NCBI RefSeq assembly: GCF_018688495.1
Contig: NZ_CP061320.1
Coordinates: 220,586 to 284,585, forward strand
DNA length: 64,000 nucleotides
DNA from: Polynucleobacter sp. Adler-ghost
GTDB taxonomy: Bacteria; Pseudomonadota; Gammaproteobacteria; Burkholderiales; Burkholderiaceae
Direction of reading: 5' to 3'
Part shown: in pieces, positions 1 to 9,491 of the stretch
Layout: each line of letters begins with the position of its first letter
Position numbering within the stretch: the stretch's first letter is position 1
Position numbers and translations under genes: made by a program
The notes under the pieces: generated by a model
What the model saw: the letters and a program-made list of their open reading frames with translations, nothing else
Database searches by the model: none
What the model was told of the DNA's origin: nothing

Positions 1-253
1 CTCCAATGGTCAAGTCTCTGCCTATCGCTTAAACATTCGAGTCGGATTTAGGGCGTATGACAATACTGGTGCGGATGTTGTGCCTGAAGCTGAAATCTAT
101 ATGACACGTGATATGGATTTCTCGGTGTCTACCGTTTTGGCGAGCGACGTCCAGATACAGCAATTTCTATCTTTGATGCGCAGAGATCTTGCGGTGCAAA
201 TTCTGCGTCGTGTTTCTGCATCTGCTCGAGCACCACAGGCTCGAAGATTTTAA
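1..253 (+). CDS. lptE: LPS-assembly lipoprotein LptE, C-terminal part (5' end outside window)
   Basis: An open frame enters from the left edge and ends in TAA at 251-253, giving about 83 residues. They include the stretches AEIYMTRDMDFSVS and LMRRDLAVQILRRVSA, the usual LptE tail (a beta-strand pattern, then a helix with an 'R-D-L...QI.RR' signature). LptE is an outer-membrane lipoprotein that plugs the LptD barrel and helps deliver lipopolysaccharide to the cell surface. The holA gene follows after 19 bases, the lptE-holA order common in proteobacteria. The signal peptide and lipobox lie outside the window. The call rests on the tail pattern plus context. Confidence 0.8.
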   Translation, partial: SNGQVSAYRLNIRVGFRAYDNTGADVVPEAEIYMTRDMDFSVSTVLASDVQIQQFLSLMRRDLAVQILRRVSASARAPQARRF

Positions 254-272
254 AGAATGACGATCAAATCGC

Positions 273-1334
273 ATGGTTAAGAGCGATGCCCTACAGCTTC
301 ATTTGAAGTCACTGAATTCAGCGGCTTCATTAAAGCCTCTCTACATATTTAGCGGTGATGAGCCTCTTTTGATGATGGAAGCGATGGATCAATTGCGTTC
401 CATTGCCAAAAAAATGGGTTACACCGATCGTGAAGTCTTATTGCAAGAGCGTGGGTTTGATTGGAGCGCTTTGTTAAGTGCTGGCCAAACCATGTCTTTA
501 TTTGGGGATAAGCGCTGGGTTGAGTTACGCATACCAACAGGTAAGCCTGGGCGCGATGGTGCTGATGCGCTTAAGCAGTTTTCCGCCCAAATCGAGTCTC
601 AGTCACTAGGGCCTGATGGTCCAGATACGATTTTTTGCATCATTTTGCCCAAATTGGATAGCAAGACTAAAACCTCTGCTTGGTTTAGCGCTCTAGATGA
701 AGCGGGTATGGCGATTCAATTGGATTCCTTGGATCGCACGCAATTGCCGCAGTGGATTGCGGGCCGCTTAAAAAAACAGGGTCAAGAGGTGCAGTCGGGC
801 CCAGACGGCCAACGCGCCTTAGCCTTCATTGCAGAGCAGGTGGAGGGGAACCTCATTGCTGCTCATCAAGAGATTCAGAAGTTGGGTTTGTTGCATCCTG
901 CTGGCATTCTTACTGAGGAGCAAATTCGGTCGGCTATTTTGAAGGTGGCACGGTATAACGTCTTTGAGTTGACTGAAGCCATGCTAGCTGGCGATCTGCC
1001 TCGTCTCAATCGCATGTTAGATGGCCTTAAAGGTGAGGGTGAGCCCCTAGTCCTGATTCTGTGGAGCGTAACTGAAGAGCTTCGGATACTATCGAAACTA
1101 AAGGCGGCAAGCGATGCTGGGGAGTCTGTGCAGAATTTAATGCGCACTAATCGCATCTGGGGTAATAAAGAGCGTTTATATCCCATGGCTCTAAAGCGAG
1201 TGCAGCCTTTGAGGTTGCGCAGGGCAATGCAGGTGGCTGCAGGTTTGGATCGTCAAGCCAAGGGATTGCATGCTGCGGAATTGCCGGCAGATCCTTGGGA
1301 TGGCTTGCGTTTGGTGGGTAATTTGTTGCGCTAG
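273..1334 (+). CDS. holA: DNA polymerase III subunit delta
   Basis: 353 residues, normal for HolA. The delta subunit opens the beta sliding clamp inside the clamp-loader complex during replication. Visible features are an N-terminal ATPase-like fold starting at LYIFSGDEPLL (about residues 23-33), the conserved GNLIAAHQEIQKL (about 190-203), RYNVFELTEAMLAGD (about 225-240), and a C-terminal DPWDGLRLVGNLL. The first usable ATG is at 273; an earlier ATG at 257 hits a stop at once. No strong Shine-Dalgarno is visible. It lies directly behind lptE and was probably transcribed with it; proA follows after 32 bases. Confidence 0.93.
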   Translation: MVKSDALQLHLKSLNSAASLKPLYIFSGDEPLLMMEAMDQLRSIAKKMGYTDREVLLQERGFDWSALLSAGQTMSLFGDKRWVELRIPTGKPGRDGADALKQFSAQIESQSLGPDGPDTIFCIILPKLDSKTKTSAWFSALDEAGMAIQLDSLDRTQLPQWIAGRLKKQGQEVQSGPDGQRALAFIAEQVEGNLIAAHQEIQKLGLLHPAGILTEEQIRSAILKVARYNVFELTEAMLAGDLPRLNRMLDGLKGEGEPLVLILWSVTEELRILSKLKAASDAGESVQNLMRTNRIWGNKERLYPMALKRVQPLRLRRAMQVAAGLDRQAKGLHAAELPADPWDGLRLVGNLLR

Positions 1335-1366
1335 ATAAAACAATATTAATTTGACATAGTAAATAT

Positions 1367-2653
1367 ATGAGTAATTCAACAAATACCATTCAGCAAATGA
1401 TGCAAGATGTTGGCCGACGTGCTCGTCAGGCATCACGCGCAATGGCGCGCGCATCAAGCGAGCAAAAAAATCAGGCGCTATTGCATATTGCCAAGTTAGT
1501 GCGTGAGCGTTCTGGGGAGATTCAGAGTGTTAATGCACTCGATGTTGCTCGAGCAAAAACCAATGGTCAAGATGCAGCGTTTATTGATCGCCTTACGATG
1601 ACGCCAAAGACCATTGAATCTATGGCATTAGGTTTGGAGCAAATTGTTTCTTTGGAAGATCCGATTGGCAAAATAACGCCATTGCAAAAGCAGACTTCCG
1701 GTATTGAGCTTGGTCAGATGCGAGTGCCACTCGGTGTGATTGGCATTATTTATGAATCTCGCCCCAATGTGACGATTGATGCTGCTGCACTGTGCCTAAA
1801 ATCCGGTAACGCAGTGATTTTGCGCGGTGGCTCAGAGGCGATTGATTCAAATTCCTTATTGGCACAATTGATTCAAGAAGGTTTGGGCGCTGCTAATTTA
1901 CCGATGGATGCGGTGCAGGTTGTGAGTACTATAGATCGCGCTGCTGTCGGTGAAATGATCACCATGACTGAGTATATTGATGTAATCGTTCCTCGCGGTG
2001 GCAAGAGTTTGATTGCCCGCTTGATGGCGGAAGCGCGCGTGCCAATGATTAAGCATTTGGATGGTATATGTCATACCTATATTGATGCCGATGCGGATAT
2101 TGCGATGGCGATTAAGGTTTGTGATAACGCCAAGACTCAGCGCTATGCACCTTGTAATGCGATGGAAACACTCTTGGTTAACAAAACCATTGCACCTCAA
2201 GTGTTGCCAGCGCTTTGTAAGATTTACCAAGACAAGGGTGTGGAGTTGCGTGTTGATGATCAAACCCGAAGTACTCTTGAGGCGGCAGGTTTTAAAGACT
2301 TAGTCAATGCCACGGAAGAAGATTGGAAAACAGAATATTTGGCACCCATTTTGTCGATTAAGACTGTGGCAGACATGGATGAAGCAATGGGTCATATTGA
2401 GCAATACGGCAGTAAACATACCGATGCCATCATTACTAATAATCAAGCGCAAGCGAATCGATTTTTGCGAGAAGTGGATAGTGCCAGCGTGATGGTTAAT
2501 GCCAGTACCCGTTTTGCCGATGGCTTTGAGTATGGTCTAGGCGCAGAGATTGGCATCTCTAATGACAAATTACATGCCCGCGGCCCGGTTGGCTTAGATG
2601 GTCTGACTTCTCTCAAATACATCGTCATGGGTCATGGCGAAATTCGTACTTAA
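1367..2653 (+). CDS. proA: Gamma-glutamyl phosphate reductase
   Basis: 428 residues, the usual length. ProA reduces L-glutamyl-5-phosphate to glutamate-5-semialdehyde with NADPH, the second step of proline synthesis, in the cytoplasm. The aldehyde-dehydrogenase fold is clear: a cofactor-binding segment [19 protein letters not shown] (about residues 122-141), the LRGGSEA turn after it, and the catalytic cysteine Cys263 in [12 protein letters not shown]. The C-terminal [14 protein letters not shown] is the standard ProA ending. It follows holA on the same strand after 32 bases. proB is not in this window. Confidence 0.96.
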   Translation: MSNSTNTIQQMMQDVGRRARQASRAMARASSEQKNQALLHIAKLVRERSGEIQSVNALDVARAKTNGQDAAFIDRLTMTPKTIESMALGLEQIVSLEDPIGKITPLQKQTSGIELGQMRVPLGVIGIIYESRPNVTIDAAALCLKSGNAVILRGGSEAIDSNSLLAQLIQEGLGAANLPMDAVQVVSTIDRAAVGEMITMTEYIDVIVPRGGKSLIARLMAEARVPMIKHLDGICHTYIDADADIAMAIKVCDNAKTQRYAPCNAMETLLVNKTIAPQVLPALCKIYQDKGVELRVDDQTRSTLEAAGFKDLVNATEEDWKTEYLAPILSIKTVADMDEAMGHIEQYGSKHTDAIITNNQAQANRFLREVDSASVMVNASTRFADGFEYGLGAEIGISNDKLHARGPVGLDGLTSLKYIVMGHGEIRT

Positions 2654-2698
2654 ATGCGTACTTAATCTAGCCTCATAACAGAACGGAAATGATTCATC

Positions 2699-3124
2699 AT
2701 GGGTAATGCATATTTATGGACCAAGACTTTTCATATCGTCTTGATTGCCTCTTGGTTTGCTGGTTTGTTTTATCTCCCACGCATCTTTGTGAACTTGGCC
2801 GATGAAAAAAATCCAGAAGTTCAGGCGCGCCTTCTAGGAATGGCGAATCGCTTATTTCGATTTATGACAATCTTGGCGGTACCTGCCGTATTGCTAGGTC
2901 TTGCTTTGTGGTTGTATTTCAAAATAGGTTCAGGCGAAGTATGGATGCATGCCAAGATGTTCTTCGTGCTTCTGGTGATTGGCTATCACCATGCGTGTTG
3001 GGGCTTGCTCAAAAAGTTCCGCAATGGCGTCAATACCCATTCAGGAGTTTGGTATCGCTGGTTTAACGAAGCGCCAGTCCTCCTCCTCTTGATCGTGACC
3101 GCTTTGGTAGTCATTAAGCCTTAA
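2699..3124 (+). CDS. hemJ: HemJ-like / CopD-family membrane protein (probable protoporphyrinogen oxidase)
   Basis: 141 residues with four predicted membrane helices (about 8-27, 55-73, 86-103, 120-138). The opening WTKTFHIVLIASWFAGLFYLPR is typical of the UPF0093/HemJ family. His12 and Lys86 fall where HemJ proteins have their essential His and Lys. HemJ converts protoporphyrinogen IX to protoporphyrin IX in the cytoplasmic membrane. The nearby hemL (4874) is another haem-pathway gene, which fits. A general CopD-domain role cannot be excluded from sequence alone. The start is the first ATG, 45 bases after proA. Confidence 0.8.
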   Translation: MGNAYLWTKTFHIVLIASWFAGLFYLPRIFVNLADEKNPEVQARLLGMANRLFRFMTILAVPAVLLGLALWLYFKIGSGEVWMHAKMFFVLLVIGYHHACWGLLKKFRNGVNTHSGVWYRWFNEAPVLLLLIVTALVVIKP

Positions 3125-3155
3125 TTTTTTTCATCCCTTTTAGATTGCTAGCCTC

Positions 3156-4622
3156 ATGAGATTTTTTGTTGTTTGTCCAGGCGGACTGGAAGTGCCTCTT
3201 GCACAAGAGCTAGCAAGTATTGCGCAGCGTCCTGACTGTAAAGCGCTAGGTGCTTGGATGATTGATCCTACGCCTACGAGCCCTACAGGTGGGGTAGGTT
3301 TGGCGGCGCCAATATCGGCTGCTATGGCATTGAACTTGCATTCACGGATTGCCAGTCGAGTATTACTGCAGATGGCGGAATCGCCATACCGCCAGGAAGA
3401 AGATTTGTATAAGCTGGCTAGTGGTTTAGCTTGGGAAGAATGGTTTTCTTCTAATCAAACTCTGCGTGTTGATGTCACGGCGCATCGCTCCCCATTGAAG
3501 AGCTTAAATTTTGCAACCTTGAAAATCAAGGATGCGATTGTTGATCGTTTGCGTGATGTGACTGGTGATCGTCCCAGCATTGACACCGCATTTCCGGATG
3601 TACGGGTACAGGCCCATCTTACGGCTACTCATGCCACGATCTATTTAGATACTTCAGGTGAGGCCTTATTCAAACGTGGCTGGAGAGATGAAAAGGGCGA
3701 TGCACCTTTAAAAGAAAATCTTGCAGCAGGTATCTTGTCAATTACCGGCTGGAGACCATCACAAACTTTATTTGATCCGATGTGTGGAAGTGGCACCTTT
3801 TTGATTGAGGCTGCTCAAATGGCTTTGGCTATTCCGCCGGGAGCTATTCGGGCAGGAATGTATGGTGATGACGCTAAGCCGAGTCGTTTGGCCTATCGCC
3901 CATTAGTTACTTCCGCTCATGGCTTTGGATTTGCGCGACTCAAGCCATTTAATGAGGTTGCTGAACAAAAGCGTTGGGCCTCTCTAAAAGACGCTGCACA
4001 TGCTGAAATGATGGAGAAGCGTAAACAGTTCCCAGATTCAGAATCTTTGGGTATTAGCGGTGGTGATATTAATGAGCGCTTGGTAGCCATGTTTAAAGGT
4101 AACTGGCAGCGGGCTCAGTTGCCGGGATTGCCAGTAACCCGTCAAATTGATGCTTTAGCAAGTAGGCCGCCAGCAAATACTCAAAATGGTGTGATGCTAT
4201 TGAACCCGCCTTATGGTGAGCGCTTGGTGATCAAGGGTGGACGGGGTCAAGATCGCGCTGCAGGTGGCGATATGGAGCGAGATTCATATGAACAGGCTGA
4301 AGAGCCAGGGGATCGCTATGCCTTTAATCTGGAAACAGGGCGTCAAAGTGCTAAACGCTCTAGCCGTGAGTCTCTCAAAAAGCTACAAGCTCAAGAAGAG
4401 CAGGATCCTAAATTTGTCGAGTTCTTAAGGCAGTTTGGCCAGCATCTCAAGGATACTTTTGGTGGCTGGAATGTCTTTGTGTTGACGGCAGATATGGCAC
4501 TACCGGGGCAGTTGCGTATCAAGGAATCTAAGCGTACGCCTTTATTCAACGGCCCTCTTGAATGCAGGTTGTTTAAGTTCGAGATGCATCCAAAGCGTGA
4601 TGCTGCATCCGATTTAAAATAA
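3156..4622 (+). CDS. rlmL: THUMP-domain class I methyltransferase, RlmL-type (23S rRNA m2G)
   Basis: 488 residues. The N-terminal half carries the THUMP RNA-binding region (about 60-165). The C-terminal half carries a Rossmann methyltransferase domain with PMCGSGTFLIEAA (about 208-220) and the catalytic motif LNPPYGERL (about 349-357). By family it should methylate N2 of a guanine in 23S rRNA (G2445 in E. coli). It lacks the C-terminal RlmK methyltransferase domain fused in E. coli RlmL. After NPPYGERL there is a charged, low-complexity insertion of roughly 50 residues rich in Arg, Glu, Lys and Gly. It follows hemJ after 31 bases on the same strand. Confidence 0.88.
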   Translation: MRFFVVCPGGLEVPLAQELASIAQRPDCKALGAWMIDPTPTSPTGGVGLAAPISAAMALNLHSRIASRVLLQMAESPYRQEEDLYKLASGLAWEEWFSSNQTLRVDVTAHRSPLKSLNFATLKIKDAIVDRLRDVTGDRPSIDTAFPDVRVQAHLTATHATIYLDTSGEALFKRGWRDEKGDAPLKENLAAGILSITGWRPSQTLFDPMCGSGTFLIEAAQMALAIPPGAIRAGMYGDDAKPSRLAYRPLVTSAHGFGFARLKPFNEVAEQKRWASLKDAAHAEMMEKRKQFPDSESLGISGGDINERLVAMFKGNWQRAQLPGLPVTRQIDALASRPPANTQNGVMLLNPPYGERLVIKGGRGQDRAAGGDMERDSYEQAEEPGDRYAFNLETGRQSAKRSSRESLKKLQAQEEQDPKFVEFLRQFGQHLKDTFGGWNVFVLTADMALPGQLRIKESKRTPLFNGPLECRLFKFEMHPKRDAASDLK

Positions 4623-4646
4623 AAAAGATCAATAAGGGATACGGTA

Positions 4647-4817
4647 ATGGAATTCAAAACATATATGTGCTTAATTTGTGGCTGGGTCTACGACGAGGCT
4701 GCAGGTTTGCCTGAAGAGGGTATTGCGCCAGGCACTCTTTGGAAAGATGTACCCATGAACTGGACCTGTCCTGAGTGTGGTGCACGCAAAGAAGACTTTG
4801 AAATGATGGCGATCTAA
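4647..4817 (+). CDS. Rubredoxin
   Basis: A 56-residue protein starting at ATG 4647 with AAGGGA 13 bases upstream, ending in TAA at 4815. Two iron-binding cysteine pairs are present: MCLICGW (Cys8, Cys11) and CPECGA (Cys41, Cys44). The fold-defining residues EEGIAPGT and W-x-C-P-x-C also match, at the expected length. Rubredoxins are small cytoplasmic one-electron carriers with a single Fe(Cys)4 site. The redox partner is not evident here. It lies between rlmL and hemL on the same strand. Confidence 0.95.
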   Translation: MEFKTYMCLICGWVYDEAAGLPEEGIAPGTLWKDVPMNWTCPECGARKEDFEMMAI

Positions 4818-4873
4818 TAGATCAATTTACTTAGGCAATATTTAAATTCATTATCTAAATCGGGAAAAGTATC

Positions 4874-6166
4874 TTGGGAAAAAATGACATCTTATTTGAG
4901 CGCGCACAAAAGACAATTCCTGGGGGTGTGAATTCTCCAGTACGCGCCTTTCGTCAGGTAGGCGGTACACCGCGTTTTGTTGCTAAAGCAAAAGGCCCTT
5001 ACTTCTGGGATGCTGAAGGTACGCGCTATATTGATTTAATTATGTCTTGGGGTCCTATGATTGCGGGCCATGCAAATCCAGAAGTGGTGGAAGCAGTCAA
5101 GCGGGCTGCAGAAACTAGCTTTAGCTATGGCGCCCCTACCGAAGGCGAAATTGAATTAGCGGAACGCATTTGTCAGTTGGTTCCAAGCATTGAGCAAGTG
5201 CGGATGGTATCGAGTGGAACTGAAGCCACTATGAGTGCTCTGCGTCTTGCACGTGGTCATACGGGGCGTGATCTCATTATTAAATTTGAAGGTTGTTATC
5301 ACGGCCATGCTGACAGTCTTTTGGTAAAAGCAGGCTCTGGTCTCTTGACCTTTGCAGATTCAACTCAAAATGCACCTTCCTCTGGTGGTGTACCACAGGA
5401 TCTAGTTAAACATACCATGGTATTGCCATATAACGATGTGCAAGCCCTAAGGGAAGTATTCGCAAAGAAGGGTAATCAGGTTGCTGCGGTGATTATTGAG
5501 CCGTTTGCTGGCAATATGAACCTCATTAAGCCCTCAAAGGAATTTCTCTCGACACTGCGTCAGTTGACAAGCCAGCATGGCAGCGTGCTTATTTACGACG
5601 AAGTCATGACGGGCTTTAGGGTTGCTTTGGGTGGCGCCCAATCCTTGCAAGGTATTACTCCTGATCTCACATGTCTTGGCAAGGTCATGGGCGGCGGTAT
5701 GCCGATGGCTGCTTTCGGCGGTAAAAAAGAAATCATGTCTAAATTAGCTCCGCTGGGCAACGTTTATCAGGCGGGCACCTTATCCGGTAATCCAGTGGCG
5801 GTAGCAGCAGGATTGAAGACGCTGGAGATTATTTCTCGAGAAGGTTTCTTCGATTGTCTAACTGGTCAAACTGAAAAACTGATGGCCGGCTTAAAGTTAG
5901 CCGCGGATGAAGCGGGTGTGCCATTTGCTGTTGATAGCGTTGGTGGTATGTTCGGCTTTTACTTTGCCAATGAGGTCCCAAGCTCTTTTGAGGCGGTCAC
6001 TAAAACCGATATCGAAGCATTTAAGAAGTTCTTCCACTTGATGTTAGATCAAGGGGTGTACTTAGCACCCTCTGCTTATGAGGCTGGATTTACTTCCATT
6101 GCTCATGACAATACAGTTTTAGAAGAAATCATCACTGCCGCAAAAACTGCATTTAAGAAGCTATAA
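4874..6166 (+). CDS. hemL: Glutamate-1-semialdehyde 2,1-aminomutase
   Basis: 430 residues starting at TTG 4874, which matches the usual HemL N terminus just before the [12 protein letters not shown] signature. HemL isomerises glutamate-1-semialdehyde to 5-aminolevulinate, the C5 route to haem. This is a fold-type I PLP enzyme: [20 protein letters not shown] binds cofactor phosphate, YDEVMTGFR supplies the Asp, and Lys270 in [11 protein letters not shown] is the Schiff-base lysine. It sits 56 bases after rubredoxin and converges on apaH. A TTG start with no better ATG nearby suggests modest translation. Confidence 0.96.
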   Translation: MGKNDILFERAQKTIPGGVNSPVRAFRQVGGTPRFVAKAKGPYFWDAEGTRYIDLIMSWGPMIAGHANPEVVEAVKRAAETSFSYGAPTEGEIELAERICQLVPSIEQVRMVSSGTEATMSALRLARGHTGRDLIIKFEGCYHGHADSLLVKAGSGLLTFADSTQNAPSSGGVPQDLVKHTMVLPYNDVQALREVFAKKGNQVAAVIIEPFAGNMNLIKPSKEFLSTLRQLTSQHGSVLIYDEVMTGFRVALGGAQSLQGITPDLTCLGKVMGGGMPMAAFGGKKEIMSKLAPLGNVYQAGTLSGNPVAVAAGLKTLEIISREGFFDCLTGQTEKLMAGLKLAADEAGVPFAVDSVGGMFGFYFANEVPSSFEAVTKTDIEAFKKFFHLMLDQGVYLAPSAYEAGFTSIAHDNTVLEEIITAAKTAFKKL

Positions 6167-6191
6167 GAAACTATAAGGGGCAGAGTCAGAA

Positions 6192-7031
6192 TTACATTCT
6201 GAGTGGATGGTCATAACCATCTACTTGGATAATTTTTAGATCCTTGCTTGGCTTACCTGATTCTGGAACTTCCATGGCAGTCAGTTTTCCACCCCAGACG
6301 CAGCCTGTATCAAGACCAATGACATTCTCATGTTGGAGTAGTCCTAGAGTGGACCAGTGCCCGAAGTAAATCAGGGAGTCTTGCGTTTTTCGTTTAGGAG
6401 TTTTAAACCAAGGGATATAGCCTTTGGGACCATCCTCAAAGCCTTCTTTGCTTTCAAATTCCATAGTGCCTGTTGGAGTGCAAAAACGAATACGGGTTAG
6501 TGCATTGGTGATGACGCGTAAACGCTCATATCCTTTAAGGGAGTTACTCCACTTATTTGGGGTGTTGCCATACATGTTCGCTAAGAAATCTTTATAGGAT
6601 TTTTTGCGAAGCACTTTTTCTACTTCTTGCGCGCATTCAATCGTTTGTTGAAGATCCCATTGAGGTAAAACTCCAGCATGAACAGTAAGCACTTTTCCGT
6701 TACTCAGAGCCATTGGCCTATGGCGTAGCCAATTCATTAATTCAGCTCTATCAGGTGCATCTAGAATCGGTTGTACGGTATCTAGCCCTTTAGTTTTTCG
6801 GATGCCGGCATCTACCGCAAGCAAATGGAGATCATGATTTCCGAGAATGCACTCAATGTGTTTCTCTTCTTGTAATTTCTTGAGGTAGCGTAGGGTGCCT
6901 AATGAGTCAGGGCCTCTGTTTACGAGGTCACCTAAAAAAATCATCTTAGATTGGGCGGGTAGTTTTTTAACGAGCGCCTTCAAAGAGGGTGCACACCCTT
7001 GAATATCACCTACGGCATAGATCTTGCTCAT
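6192..7031 (-). CDS. apaH: Bis(5'-nucleosyl)-tetraphosphatase, symmetrical
   Basis: 279 residues. ApaH cleaves diadenosine tetraphosphate to two ADP, and in E. coli it also removes Np4 caps from RNA. The metallophosphatase motifs are all visible near the N terminus: GDIQGC (about residues 8-13), GDLVNRGPDS (about 35-44), GNHDLHLLAV (about 64-73), and later VHAGVLPQWD (about 116-125). Near the C terminus GHWSTLGL and GLDTGCVWGGKLTAM are typical for ApaH. It is on the minus strand, converging with hemL, with phrB 40 bases upstream in the same direction. Confidence 0.95.
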   Translation of the reverse strand: MSKIYAVGDIQGCAPSLKALVKKLPAQSKMIFLGDLVNRGPDSLGTLRYLKKLQEEKHIECILGNHDLHLLAVDAGIRKTKGLDTVQPILDAPDRAELMNWLRHRPMALSNGKVLTVHAGVLPQWDLQQTIECAQEVEKVLRKKSYKDFLANMYGNTPNKWSNSLKGYERLRVITNALTRIRFCTPTGTMEFESKEGFEDGPKGYIPWFKTPKRKTQDSLIYFGHWSTLGLLQHENVIGLDTGCVWGGKLTAMEVPESGKPSKDLKIIQVDGYDHPLRM

Positions 7032-7071
7032 GCCCTATTTTAAATCGGAAAGTGTCAGAGTCTTGAACAAG

Positions 7072-8562
7072 TTAATCAGATGCAGATTCTGGGCTGACCT
7101 TTTTGACGACGCTATAGCGCACTAAGGTCTTTTTGCGTGCCTCATCATGATTTACAACTGGCAGGGGATATTCACGTCCTAAAAGAAGGCCGGCAGCCTC
7201 TAGTTCAATGTGACCAGCTTCCCAAGGAGCATGAATCGACTTCTTGGAGAGTTTTTCTAGTTGAGGCAAATAGCGACGAATGAACTTGCCTTCGGGATCG
7301 AACTTTTGGGACTGGGCAATCGGATTGAAGATGCGGAAGTAAGGTTGCGCATCGCATCCCGATGAAGAGGCCCACTGCCATCCACCATTATTGGAGGACA
7401 GTTCAAAGTCATTGAGGTGTTTTGCAAAATACATCTCCCCCCAGCGCCAATCTATGCCTAAATCCTTAGTAAGAAAGCTAGCAACCACCATACGTAGGCG
7501 GTTATGCATATATCCACTTTGGTTGAGCTGACACATTGCTGCATCCACTAATGGATAACCCGTTTTGCCATCACACCAAGCTTTAAATAATTTCTTAGCA
7601 GTGGCACCACTTTCCCACTCGATATTGTCGTAGTCTGGTTTGAAGGCCGCACCTTCAGCAAGGCGTGGGTGATTGGCTAGAATCATGAAATAAAAATCAC
7701 GCCAGATGAGTTCGCTTAACCAGATCGTCGCACCCATACTGCCAGCCAGCATACGACGATGTGCTTCACGCACTAAGCCGCGAATGGAGAGCATGCCAAA
7801 GCGAAGGTGTGTGGATAGATAGCTCACACCTTTAATGGCAGGGAAGTCTCGGCCAATTTGGTACTGATCAATGCGGTGAAGGAAGTCTTCCAAGAAACTC
7901 TGGCCACCTTCAGATCCTGGCGGCAGATAAGTTTCAATTCCAGTTGGGCTAAAACCCATAGATTCTAGAGATGGAATAGGGGATTCCAAAGTATTTGGGA
8001 TGGCTGCGAATTGCCCTTTTTTAGGTGTGCAGTCATAAGCTGCGATATCTTTTTCTTGTAGCGTTTTAAGCCAGCTGTTCTTATAGGGCGTAAAGATTGA
8101 GAACACCGTGTTCGAGTTCGTTAGAATTTCTTTTTTCTCAAAGATCACTTGATCTTTGAAAGTCTCCAATTCAATACCAAGTTTTTCTAGTGATCTGGCA
8201 ATAGAGGCATCGCGTGCAATTGCCGATGGCTCATAGTCATGATTGGTGTAAACGGTATTGATACCCAAAGTCTCAGCAATTCTCGGAATACACGTAGTGG
8301 GTTTGCCATACTGAACAATCAGTCCGCCACCTTGTTTACGTAATTGCGCATCTATTTGTTGCAAGCCCTGCCAGATAAAGTCGACACGTCGATCATGCGT
8401 TAAGCCGCTACCCGCCAGATTATCGACCTTCAGTGGGTCTAGAATTTCGGTATCGAAGATGAAGGTCATCCAGACCTGGTTGTTATTGGTAAGGGCATAG
8501 TGAAGCGCCGCATTGTCATACAGGCGTAAATCACGTCGGAGCCAAACTAGTGCTTTTTTCAT
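7072..8562 (-). CDS. phrB: Deoxyribodipyrimidine photolyase (CPD photolyase / cryptochrome family)
   Basis: 496 residues, normal for class I. The enzyme repairs UV-made pyrimidine dimers using blue light absorbed by FAD and an antenna cofactor. The N-terminal antenna domain starts at VWLRRDLRLYDNAAL (about 6-20). The C-terminal FAD-binding domain holds SELIWRDFYF, GYPLVDAAMCQLNQSGYMHN, RLRMVVASFLTKDL, WRWGE, and the segment NNGGWQWASSSGCDAQPYFR. All are diagnostic. The gene diverges from the YdcF-like gene at 8641, leaving a 78-base spacer that must hold both promoters. Confidence 0.95.
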   Translation of the reverse strand: MKKALVWLRRDLRLYDNAALHYALTNNNQVWMTFIFDTEILDPLKVDNLAGSGLTHDRRVDFIWQGLQQIDAQLRKQGGGLIVQYGKPTTCIPRIAETLGINTVYTNHDYEPSAIARDASIARSLEKLGIELETFKDQVIFEKKEILTNSNTVFSIFTPYKNSWLKTLQEKDIAAYDCTPKKGQFAAIPNTLESPIPSLESMGFSPTGIETYLPPGSEGGQSFLEDFLHRIDQYQIGRDFPAIKGVSYLSTHLRFGMLSIRGLVREAHRRMLAGSMGATIWLSELIWRDFYFMILANHPRLAEGAAFKPDYDNIEWESGATAKKLFKAWCDGKTGYPLVDAAMCQLNQSGYMHNRLRMVVASFLTKDLGIDWRWGEMYFAKHLNDFELSSNNGGWQWASSSGCDAQPYFRIFNPIAQSQKFDPEGKFIRRYLPQLEKLSKKSIHAPWEAGHIELEAAGLLLGREYPLPVVNHDEARKKTLVRYSVVKKVSPESASD

Positions 8563-8640
8563 AGCCCCTATATTAGGGCTAATTAGGTCGACCTGCTTGG
8601 CTTACGAGTAATATCCTGCTTATCAATAGATTATGAATTT

Positions 8641-9459
8641 ATGGACACTTTATTTTTTGTTTTCTCTAAGATCGTACAGTTTTGCATTGAGCCGCTCAAC
8701 TGGGTTATTGTTTTTGTAGCGCTCAGCTTGTTATTTCTGAGTCTTAGAAAACCCCATCTATACAAACGATTCTTGCTATTTGCTTTGGCAGATTTGTTAC
8801 TAGTAGGATGGCTGCCTACTTCTGAGGTCTTTTTAAGAACTCTCGAAGATAGAGTGCCTAAGATTCAGATTTCGCAGATGTCAGAGGCAGACTTTGGTGG
8901 AATCATTATTTTGGGTGGCGCCGTTGAGGGCGGTGAAATCGCCTTGGATCGGGGTGAGATCTCTATTGGATCTGCTGCTGAGCGGGTTACTAAAGCCTTT
9001 GAGCTGATTCGCAAGTATCCCGATCTGCCCTTTATCTTTACCGGCTTTTCTGGGCGCCTATCGCCGGTTGGCGTGTCCGAGGCAGATGCCTTTAAGCAAT
9101 TGGTTGCTGAGCAGGGTTTGCCAGATAAAAACGCCCATTATGAAAACCAATCCCGTAATACCTATGAGAATGTTGTATTGATGAAACCTATGATTTTGGA
9201 GTTGGGGGCTAGGAGCGCCAAAGAAGCTGATGCGCCCCCTAAACCTTGGCTGCTGATTACTTCAGCGAGCCATATGTATCGGTCGGTAAAGATATTCCAA
9301 AAACAGGGGATTGTGGTGATTCCTGTTCCTGTCGATTACCAAACGGGAAATCGATTGCATTGGGGTTCTTTTGATCTGATGGAGGGTGCCGGGCAGTGGA
9401 ATAACTTCCTGCATGAGACGGTCGGTCTTCTAGCCTACCGGATTACTGGAAAGATCTGA
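8641..9459 (+). CDS. YdcF/ElyC family protein (DUF218), membrane-anchored
   Basis: 272 residues. Two N-terminal hydrophobic helices (about 14-32 and 38-58) are followed by a DUF218 domain: GGIIILGGAVEGG (about 80-92), a mid-domain FTGFSGRLSPVG, SRNTYENV (about 172-179), and LLITSASHMYRSVKIF (about 203-218). Relatives include E. coli ElyC and SanA, tied to envelope integrity and peptidoglycan/lipid carrier metabolism. The exact reaction of most members is unknown. The gene diverges from phrB and is followed by yqgE after 32 bases. Confidence 0.85.
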   Translation: MDTLFFVFSKIVQFCIEPLNWVIVFVALSLLFLSLRKPHLYKRFLLFALADLLLVGWLPTSEVFLRTLEDRVPKIQISQMSEADFGGIIILGGAVEGGEIALDRGEISIGSAAERVTKAFELIRKYPDLPFIFTGFSGRLSPVGVSEADAFKQLVAEQGLPDKNAHYENQSRNTYENVVLMKPMILELGARSAKEADAPPKPWLLITSASHMYRSVKIFQKQGIVVIPVPVDYQTGNRLHWGSFDLMEGAGQWNNFLHETVGLLAYRITGKI

Positions 9460-9491
9460 GTAGGGCAGAGAATTCGGTAAAATAAAACCAC

